Of a DNA stretch of 64,000 nt, positions 57,885 to 64,000 are shown in pieces. Every line of letters starts with the position of its first letter. Positions within the stretch are counted from its first letter, which is position 1. The translations under genes and the position numbers were made by a program. The stretch covers positions 310,001-374,000 of the forward strand of contig NZ_FQXU01000005.1 of NCBI RefSeq assembly GCF_900130055.1, written 5' to 3'. This DNA comes from Clostridium intestinale DSM 6191. Lineage in GTDB: Bacteria > Bacillota > Clostridia > Clostridiales > Clostridiaceae. The notes beneath the pieces were generated by a model. That model worked only from the letters and a program-made list of their open reading frames with translations, was not told the DNA's origin and ran no database searches.

Positions 57885-58255
57885 TATTATATCATTTTAA
57901 TTAATTGAGAAGAATATTTATAATATAATTTATTCTATAGATAATAATTATTAGCAGGAGGAAAAGATAGCGAATATTATTTCGTGTAATGTTAAAGGTA
58001 CTGAATTTTTAAATGGTGTTTTTGGTTTGGAGCATTGCTCTATAACTATTGAATTATAGGGCTGAAATATATGTTTCCTTAGATACCATTAAGTACCATA
58101 AACATAAGGTTACTTAAAAACGAATATGTAAAATGAAGATGATTTCATTTTAATAGATTATTAAAAAATAAACTTAAAATAAATACAAATAATTATTTTG
58201 AAAAAAAATATTGATTTTTAATCTCTGAGAGTGTAACATACAAATATAAGATGTA
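57885..58255. other. Non-coding leader region upstream of the guanine riboswitch
   Basis: The stretch holds a perfect GGAGG (57957-57961) followed by an open 30-codon frame from ATA 57967 to TAG 58057 without a standard start, possibly a gene remnant. A hairpin TTAAGTACC/GGTTACTTAA lies near 58088-58115. TTGATT (58211-58216) and TAACAT (58234-58239), 17 bases apart, may be the promoter of the downstream operon. Confidence 0.4.
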
Positions 58256-58277
58256 TTAATACGAATGTTCGTATTAA
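58256..58277. promoter_or_regulatory. Perfect palindrome before the guanine riboswitch
   Basis: TTAATACGAA (58256-58265) and TTCGTATTAA (58268-58277) around TG. CGAA/TTCG half-sites recall purine-regulator boxes. It may be an operator for a second level of control. Confidence 0.55.
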
Positions 58278-58293
58278 CAAAGAGGTTATTATT

Positions 58294-58365
58294 CATTTCG
58301 TATATGTTTGATGATATGGTTCAAACGTTTCTACCAGGATGCCGTAAACTGCCTGACTACGAATG
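58294..58365 (+). ncRNA. Guanine-type purine riboswitch
   Basis: P1 pairs around CATTTCGTA (58294-58302) and TACGAATG (58358-58365). The core has GATATGGTTC, GTTTCTACC and GCCTGACTACG. The ligand-specific base is C at 58357 (GACTACG), which marks guanine/hypoxanthine rather than adenine. It is followed by a terminator and by a nucleoside importer operon. Confidence 0.95.
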
Positions 58366-58411
58366 TATAATGGTTATTGTCTGTGTTTTTTGGCAATATT
58401 TATTATGCATT

Positions 58412-58445
58412 CCTGAGCAGTATAGTTGCTCAGGATTTTTTTGTT
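58412..58445 (+). terminator. Terminator of the guanine riboswitch
   Basis: CCTGAGCA pairs with TGCTCAGG, followed by ATTTTTTTG. Confidence 0.93.
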
Positions 58446-58498
58446 TTAAAGAAACCTTAAACAAAACAATAAAAATAATATTTTCGGGGGGAAAAATC

Positions 58499-59602
58499 AT
58501 GAAAAAATTCCTTAAAGTAATGTTAAGCGCTACAATAGCAGCAGCACTAGTATTAACAGGATGTAGCAGCTCAGGTACAGAGGGTAAAAAGGATGACAAG
58601 AAAGATTTAACAGTAGGTTTTATTTATGTAGGACCAATAGGTGATGGTGGTTACAGTTATGCTCACAATGAAGGAAGACTTTATCTTGAAAAAGAAACTG
58701 GCGTAAAAACAATTTACAAAGAATCAGTTGCAGAAGATAAAGCTGAAGTAGAAAAAGTTGTAGATGATATGGTAGACCAAGGTGCTACTGTAATAGTAGG
58801 AACAAGTTTTGGTTTCCAAGATGGTTTATTAGCAGCAGCTAAAAAGTATCCAGATGTTAAGTTCTTACACTGTTCAGGATATGAATTAGCAGACAATATG
58901 GGACAATTCTTTGGTAAAATTCATGAAATGATGTACTTAAATGGTGTTGTAGCAGGAATGAAGACAAAATCAAATACATTAGGTTTTGTAGGAGCTTTCC
59001 CAATACCAGAAGTAATTAGAAATATAAATGCATTTACATTAGGCGCTCAATCAGTAAATCCAAACGTTAAGGTTAAAGTTAACTGGACTAATACTTGGTA
59101 TGATCCAGCTAAAGAAAAAGATGCAGCTTTAGGATTAATTGATGCAGGTGCAGATGTTATAGCACAACATCAAGATACAGCAGGTCCACAACAAGCTGCT
59201 GAATCTAAAGGAGTATTCTCACTAGGTTATAATACAGATATGAGCACTACTGCTCCAAAAGCTAACATGACATCAGCTGTTTGGAACTGGGGTCCATACT
59301 ATGTAAGTCAAATAAAAGCTATTCAAGCTGGTACTTGGAAATCAGAAAAATATTGGGGCGGATACGCAGATAACATAGTTTCTCTTGCACCATTAACTTC
59401 AGTAGCACCAGAAGGAGCTAAAGCAGCAGTGGAAAAAGCAGAAGCTAAGATAAAAGAAGGAAACAATGTAATATTCCAAGGTCCAATAAAAGATCAAAGC
59501 GGTGCAGTTAAAGTTAAAGAAGGTCAAACATTAACAGACGATGAAGTTTGGAACATAAACTGGTTTGTTCAAGGAGTAGACGGAACTATTCCAAGCAACT
59601 AA
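58499..59602 (+). CDS. bmpA: BmpA-family nucleoside-binding lipoprotein
   Basis: 367 residues. A lipoprotein signal peptide ends LVLTGC with the lipidated Cys22. The BMP domain shows VGFIYVGPIGDGGYSYAHNEGR, VGTSFGFQDG, LHCSGYELADNMGQFFGKIHEMMYLNG and GADVIAQHQDTAGP. It binds nucleosides for the ABC importer encoded by the next three genes, as in YufNOPQ of Bacillus. ATG 58499 follows CGGGGGGAA; longer readings run back into the riboswitch. Confidence 0.94.
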   Translation: MKKFLKVMLSATIAAALVLTGCSSSGTEGKKDDKKDLTVGFIYVGPIGDGGYSYAHNEGRLYLEKETGVKTIYKESVAEDKAEVEKVVDDMVDQGATVIVGTSFGFQDGLLAAAKKYPDVKFLHCSGYELADNMGQFFGKIHEMMYLNGVVAGMKTKSNTLGFVGAFPIPEVIRNINAFTLGAQSVNPNVKVKVNWTNTWYDPAKEKDAALGLIDAGADVIAQHQDTAGPQQAAESKGVFSLGYNTDMSTTAPKANMTSAVWNWGPYYVSQIKAIQAGTWKSEKYWGGYADNIVSLAPLTSVAPEGAKAAVEKAEAKIKEGNNVIFQGPIKDQSGAVKVKEGQTLTDDEVWNINWFVQGVDGTIPSN

Positions 59603-59623
59603 TCTAAGGATTAAAAATAATAG

Positions 59624-59656
59624 AACTGAAGAGAGTAAAATTTCTTCAGTTTTAAT
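59624..59656 (+). terminator. Weak intra-operon hairpin after bmpA
   Basis: AACTGAAG pairs with CTTCAGTT, followed by TTAATTTTA. Partial termination here would give more binding protein than transporter. Confidence 0.55.
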
Positions 59657-59671
59657 TTTATGGAGGCGTAA

Positions 59672-61180
59672 ATGAGTAATAATACACCAGTAATAGCGTT
59701 GAAAAACATATCAAAAGGATTCGGAAAAGTAATTGCTAATAATAACGTAAATCTTAGACTTTATAAAGGAGAAATTCATGCACTACTTGGGGAAAATGGT
59801 GCAGGAAAAAGTACATTAATAAGTATTATATCTGGAGTTTACTCGCCAGATGGAGGAACTATAGAACTAGATGGAAAAGAAGTGCACTTTACTTCTCCTA
59901 AAGAAGCTATGGATGCAGGAGTTGGTACTATTTATCAACACTTTAAACTAGTAGAAGCTATGACTGCTAGAGAAAACATACTATTAGGTATGAAAAAAGG
60001 GCTATTTAGTAAAGGTAAAAAAGCAGATGCAGATATTATAGATATATGCAAAAAATATGATTTAGATATAGATTTAGATAAGTATGTATCAGATATGTCT
60101 GTGGGAGAAAAGCAAAACCTTGAAATTCTAAAAGTTCTTTATAGAGGAGCTAAGATACTTATATTAGATGAACCTACTACTGTTTTTACGCCTCAAGAAA
60201 CTGAAAAACTGTTCAAAATCATGAGAAGAATGAAAGAGATGGACTGTGCTGTAGTATTCATATCCCATAAGATGGATGAAGTTATGGAAATATGTGATAA
60301 AATTACAGTCTTAAGAAAAGGTGAAAGTATAAAAACTCTTCACAAAGATGCAACTACGCCTAAAGAGTTAACTGAACTTATGGTTGGAAGAGCAGTAGAC
60401 TTATTTATAGAAAATGTTGAAGTAAAAGAAGGACAAGAACTCCTAAAGGTTGAAAACTTAACCGTTTTAAGTGAAGAAGGAATAGAAGCAATTAAGAACA
60501 TATCCTTTAATATTAAAGCGGGAGAAGTACTTGGTGTAGCTGGTATAGCTGGAGCTGGACAAAAAGAACTTTGTGAAGCTATAGCTGGAGTTACTAAAGT
60601 TAAAAATGGAGCTATTGTATTTGATGGAGAGAATTTAGCTGGGAAAAATCCTAGAGAATTTGTTAAAAAAGGAATAAGCATGAGTTTTATACCAGAAGAT
60701 AGATTAGGTATGGGCTTAGTTGGTTCTATGGATATGGTAGATAATCTTTTGTTAAAGTCTTATTATTCTCAAAAAGGATTATTAATAGATAGAAAACCTA
60801 TAGAGAAAAAAGCGCATGAACTTAAAGATCAACTAGAAATAAAAACACCGTCAATTCATTATCCTATTAAAAACTTATCTGGCGGTAATATTCAAAAAAT
60901 ATTATTAGGAAGAGAACTAAGTGTTAATCCTAAACTTTTAGTTATGGCCTATCCAGTAAGAGGATTAGATATTAATACTTGCTTTACTATTTATAGTTTA
61001 ATTAACGATGCTAAAAAGAAGGGGACTGCTGTTCTTTTCATTGGGGAAGACTTAGACGTTCTTATGCAATTATGCGATAGAATAATGGTTATATGTAATG
61101 GAAATGTAAGTGGAACTATAAAGAGCAAAGAAGCAACTAGAGAAAAATTAGGACTCATGATGGTAGGAGCCAAAGCCTAG
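59672..61180 (+). CDS. Nucleoside ABC transporter ATPase (two fused ABC domains)
   Basis: 502 residues. The first domain has an intact Walker A GENGAGKST, signature MSVGEKQNLEI and Walker B ILILDEPTTV. The second has the relaxed loop GIAGAGQKELCEAI in place of Walker A, signature LSGGNIQK, and AYPVRGLD. This asymmetry is usual in the RbsA/YufO group. ATG 59672 follows GGAGG. Cotranscribed with bmpA and the permeases. Confidence 0.93.
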   Translation: MSNNTPVIALKNISKGFGKVIANNNVNLRLYKGEIHALLGENGAGKSTLISIISGVYSPDGGTIELDGKEVHFTSPKEAMDAGVGTIYQHFKLVEAMTARENILLGMKKGLFSKGKKADADIIDICKKYDLDIDLDKYVSDMSVGEKQNLEILKVLYRGAKILILDEPTTVFTPQETEKLFKIMRRMKEMDCAVVFISHKMDEVMEICDKITVLRKGESIKTLHKDATTPKELTELMVGRAVDLFIENVEVKEGQELLKVENLTVLSEEGIEAIKNISFNIKAGEVLGVAGIAGAGQKELCEAIAGVTKVKNGAIVFDGENLAGKNPREFVKKGISMSFIPEDRLGMGLVGSMDMVDNLLLKSYYSQKGLLIDRKPIEKKAHELKDQLEIKTPSIHYPIKNLSGGNIQKILLGRELSVNPKLLVMAYPVRGLDINTCFTIYSLINDAKKKGTAVLFIGEDLDVLMQLCDRIMVICNGNVSGTIKSKEATREKLGLMMVGAKA

Positions 61181-61194
61181 AGGAGGATAAAACT

Positions 61195-62244
61195 TTGAGA
61201 TTAGTTAAAAGAGAAGATATAAATAAATCTGTAAGTATTAGAATAAGAGTTATGGCTATAGTTATAGCTATAGTTATTGCAGGATTGTTCTTAGTTACCC
61301 TAGGACATAATCCTATTGAAGTTTTTGGGGGAATGATTAAAGGGGCATTTGGTACAGGAAATAGAGTAAGACAAACTATAATAACAGCTATACCCCTACT
61401 TATAGCAGCTATAGGTGTAGGTGTAGCCTTTAAAATGCTTTTTTGGAACATTGGTGGAGAAGGACAGATATTTATGGGAGCTTTTGGAGCAACTATAGTT
61501 GCTTTAAACTTAACTTCACTTCCAAAACCTGTACTTCTATTAGTTATGTGTTTAGCAGCTATAATCTGCGGAGGATTATGGGCAGCTTTAGCTGGAGTTT
61601 TGAAAGTTTATTTTAATACAAATGAAACAATAATAACATTGATGCTTAACTATGTTGCACTAAAATTTATAACTTTACTTCAGTTTGATTTATTAAAAGA
61701 CAAAAATGCTATGGGGTTTCCTAAAATAGCTAACTTTCAGGATAATGCTATATTACCTAGAGTTTTTGGAGTACATATAGGGTGGATAATTGCACTTATA
61801 ATTGTAGTAGTTTTTTATATATTTATGAAGCATAGCAAAATGGGGTATGAAATAGCTGTTTTAGGTGATAGTACTAATACTGCAAAGTACGCAGGAATAA
61901 ATATCAATAAAACAATATTAAAAGCAGTGTTTATAAGTGGAGCTTTATGTGGTCTTGTTGGATTTATACAAGCTTCTGCTGTAAGTCAAACTTTATCTAC
62001 AGAAATTACAAATGGAGCAGGAAATACTGCCATAATAATAGCTTGGTTATCTAATCTAAATTCTATATTTGCAGTAATAGTTTCTATATTATTTGCAGGA
62101 CTTACTCAAGGTGGAGCTTATATACAAACTGCATTTGGAATTCCTAATGCAGCGGCTTCAGTTATTCAAGCTCTTATACTATTTTGTGTTTTAGCTAGTG
62201 AAATGTTTGTTAGATATAGAATAGACTTTAGGAGGGTGAAATAA
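61195..62244 (+). CDS. Nucleoside ABC transporter permease 1
   Basis: 349 residues, eight to nine membrane helices, BPD_transp_2 family. The motif NIGGEGQIFMGAF near residue 85 and TNETIITLMLNYVAL around 142-156 are typical of YufP-like permeases. The start is TTG 61195 behind GAGGAGG. It shares one base with the next gene (TAATG). Confidence 0.92.
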   Translation: MRLVKREDINKSVSIRIRVMAIVIAIVIAGLFLVTLGHNPIEVFGGMIKGAFGTGNRVRQTIITAIPLLIAAIGVGVAFKMLFWNIGGEGQIFMGAFGATIVALNLTSLPKPVLLLVMCLAAIICGGLWAALAGVLKVYFNTNETIITLMLNYVALKFITLLQFDLLKDKNAMGFPKIANFQDNAILPRVFGVHIGWIIALIIVVVFYIFMKHSKMGYEIAVLGDSTNTAKYAGININKTILKAVFISGALCGLVGFIQASAVSQTLSTEITNGAGNTAIIIAWLSNLNSIFAVIVSILFAGLTQGGAYIQTAFGIPNAAASVIQALILFCVLASEMFVRYRIDFRRVK

Positions 62245-63170
62245 TGAATGTTCAATCATTTTTACATGCAGCGATAATTGCAGGAACACCTCTTTTATTA
62301 GCTACCTTGGGAGAAATTTTATGTGAAAAAGTTGGTAACTTAAATCTTGGGGTAGAAGGTATGATGCTTTTAGGAGCTATATCTGGGTTTTTAATAGGAT
62401 ATAAAACAGGAAATCCTATCTTTGCTCTTTTTGCAGCAGCAGGAGCAGGGGCGCTTGGCGGTTTAATTTATGCTGTTTTAACTGTTTCATTTAGAACTAA
62501 CCAAGTTGTTACAGGTTTAACTTTAACTATATTTGGAACAGGGGTATCTTCATTACTTGGACAAAAGGCTGTAGGCCAGGTTGTGCCTGACAGTGTTAAA
62601 AGCTTTTTTGCTGAAACAAAGATACCTGTATTAGGAGATATACCTTTTTTAGGGAATATATTATTTAATCATGATACCTTTATCTATATATCTTATGTAT
62701 TAACTATAATGGTTGGAATTTATTTATACAAAACTAGGGTAGGTTTAAACTTAAGAGCAGTTGGAGAAAATCCAGGAGCAGCAGATGCTGTAAGTATAAA
62801 TGTAAGTTTATATAAGTATGTTAACATACTTCTTGGAGGTGCTTTAGCTGGTCTTGGTGGAGCGTACCTTTCATTAGTATATGTTCCAGTATGGGCAGAC
62901 AATATAACAGCAGGTAGAGGGTGGATAGCTGTAGCCTTAGTTATATTTGCTGCATGGAATCCATATAAGGCTCTACTTGGAGCATACTTATTTGGAGGAT
63001 TAGATATAGTAGGATTTAGAATAGCTAACCCTATAGTATCTTCATATGTTTTAAGTATGTTACCTTATGTGGTTACTATAGTAGTTCTAGTTATAATTTC
63101 AAGTAAAAAATCCAAAAAGAACTCACCACCTAAGTCTTTAAGTTTACCTTACTTTAGGGAAGAGAGATAA
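62244..63170 (+). CDS. Nucleoside ABC transporter permease 2
   Basis: 308 residues, eight membrane helices, YufQ-like. Family landmarks: LATLGEILCEKVGNLNLGVEGMMLLGA, TNQVVTGLTLTIFGTG and LRAVGENPGAADAVSI. It forms the translocation pore with permease 1. Last gene of the operon, ended by a perfect palindromic terminator. Confidence 0.92.
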   Translation: MNVQSFLHAAIIAGTPLLLATLGEILCEKVGNLNLGVEGMMLLGAISGFLIGYKTGNPIFALFAAAGAGALGGLIYAVLTVSFRTNQVVTGLTLTIFGTGVSSLLGQKAVGQVVPDSVKSFFAETKIPVLGDIPFLGNILFNHDTFIYISYVLTIMVGIYLYKTRVGLNLRAVGENPGAADAVSINVSLYKYVNILLGGALAGLGGAYLSLVYVPVWADNITAGRGWIAVALVIFAAWNPYKALLGAYLFGGLDIVGFRIANPIVSSYVLSMLPYVVTIVVLVIISSKKSKKNSPPKSLSLPYFREER

Positions 63171-63180
63171 TTAAAAGTTT

Positions 63181-63213
63181 AAGGCTATCACAAATTTGTG
63201 ATAGCCTTTTTTG
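63181..63213 (+). terminator. Terminator of the nucleoside transporter operon
   Basis: A perfect 28-base palindrome with half-site AAGGCTATCACAAA, followed by TTTTTTG. Confidence 0.95.
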
Positions 63214-63269
63214 TTGACAAATTAGTAGAGTTAGTTGAAAATGGATAATTAAGAATGGGGGTAATATTT

Positions 63270-64000
63270 TTGGATAAAAAAAGTAGTTTTAAATTAATAG
63301 GGGCTATGCTAATTTGGGGAAGTTTGGGCATATTCGTAAAAAATATACACCTTAGTTCTGTAGAGATTGCATTTTCAAGAGCTGTAGTTGGAAGTTTGTT
63401 TATTTTTATGATAAATAAATTTTATTTTAAAAAACCTATTATAGATTCGTTAAAAAGCAGTAATAAAAAATCAATTTTTATATTAATTATATTAGGTTTA
63501 CTTTTAGGACTAAACTGGGTATTTTTATTCCAGTCATATAAGTATACAACAGTTGGGAATGGAACTTTGATTTATTACTTGGCACCTGCATTTACTATTT
63601 TGCTTTCTCCTATAATAACTAAAGAAAAAATAAAACTTAAAAGTTTGGTTTCAGTATTTGTAGCTATATCAGGATTAGCATTGATATTAATCTCTAATGG
63701 AGAAACTTCTGGAGAATATAATCATATAAAAGGAATGCTTTTTGCATTAGCTGCTGCTATTGTATATGCTTTAATAGTTTTAATGAACAAGAAACTTAAT
63801 AACATAGATGATATTATTAGAACTTTAATACAAATGGCTTTAAGTATAGTTATTTTGCTTCCACTAGTAGTAACTAGAGGAAACTTTAAAGTTGAGAGTG
63901 GGTTGACTTTAGTTATACTGCTTTTTGTAGGAGTTGTACATACTGGGATTGCGTACATGCTGTACTTCTCAAGTTTTAAAGATGTAGCTACAGATAAAAT
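63270..64000 (+). CDS. EamA/DMT-family transporter, 3' end outside the window
   Basis: 243 residues up to the window edge. Two EamA repeats are recognisable, with about eight membrane helices so far: FKLIGAMLIWGSLGIFVKN opens the first and HIKGMLFALAAAIVYALIVLMNKK the second. Members export amino acids, nucleobases or other metabolites; the substrate is not evident. The start is probably TTG 63270, nine bases after ATGGGGG; an in-frame ATG at 63255 overlaps that site. Confidence 0.85.
   Translation, partial: MDKKSSFKLIGAMLIWGSLGIFVKNIHLSSVEIAFSRAVVGSLFIFMINKFYFKKPIIDSLKSSNKKSIFILIILGLLLGLNWVFLFQSYKYTTVGNGTLIYYLAPAFTILLSPIITKEKIKLKSLVSVFVAISGLALILISNGETSGEYNHIKGMLFALAAAIVYALIVLMNKKLNNIDDIIRTLIQMALSIVILLPLVVTRGNFKVESGLTLVILLFVGVVHTGIAYMLYFSSFKDVATDK

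Overview
The window looks like a chromosomal segment of a low-GC, spore-forming, fermentative member of the Firmicutes, close to Clostridium sensu stricto. The basis is the very AT-rich base composition, strong AGGAGG-type ribosome binding sites, a Clostridium pasteurianum-type [FeFe] hydrogenase (53.8-55.5 kb), a CotJ spore-coat operon (35.3-36.3 kb), a trp T-box leader, and TPP, cobalamin and guanine riboswitches. No species can be named from the sequence alone. There is no rRNA, tRNA, CRISPR array or prophage.

Layout. 0-4 kb: end of an unknown gene, then a cell-wall-anchored double 5'-nucleotidase behind Pho-box-like repeats. 4-11 kb: a LevR-type PRD regulator with a decayed AAA+ domain, a DUF3284 gene, and a lactose/cellobiose-type PTS operon (IIA, IIB, IIC, 6-phospho-beta-glucosidase). 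11-12.8 kb: a LytTR regulator/membrane protein pair and an acetyltransferase gene with a nonsense codon. 12.8-17 kb: a two-component system, an ECF-like membrane protein, a Ca2+/H+ antiporter and a small membrane protein. 17-22 kb: a MoxR-DUF58-transglutaminase operon. 22-26 kb: a TetR/flavin oxidoreductase pair, a decayed ATP-binding regulator gene, and two reverse-strand genes. 26-32 kb: an orphan PduS-PduT pair, a cobalamin riboswitch and a CbiQOMN cobalt transporter. 32-35 kb: an MntR/DtxR-like repressor divergent from feoAB across a near-canonical DtxR palindrome. 35-41 kb: cotJABC, a phosphoesterase, a PrmA-like methyltransferase and DbpA helicase. 41-44 kb: a TPP riboswitch with thiM-thiE, then RNase Z. 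44-52 kb: a REP-associated tyrosine transposase (RAYT), then a T-box-controlled trpD-C-F-B-A-EG operon. 52-64 kb: PspC, a PadR/HAAS pair, HydA, an FAD dehydrogenase, a guanine-riboswitch-controlled BmpA/ABC nucleoside importer, and an EamA permease cut by the window edge.

The most striking signal is not a gene. A short word, GGGGAC(A/G)GTTA (often extended by AGCA or ACAAA), occurs about 21 times between 32.9 and 57.9 kb and nowhere else that I could find in the window. Three copies-in-pairs form hairpins: one between thiE and rnz, one directly upstream of the RAYT gene and next to the trp promoter, and one inside the TrpE-TrpG fusion linker. The other copies lie singly, mostly inside the coding sequences of feoA, feoB, thiM, thiE, rnz, trpC, trpF, trpA and trpEG, read in frames that avoid the embedded TAA (GTV, GQL, RDS, LTVP). 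This looks like a REP-like family tied to the resident RAYT that has spread into essential biosynthetic genes while keeping them open. A second family, a 48-bp hairpin unit, borders the pduST/cobalamin segment.
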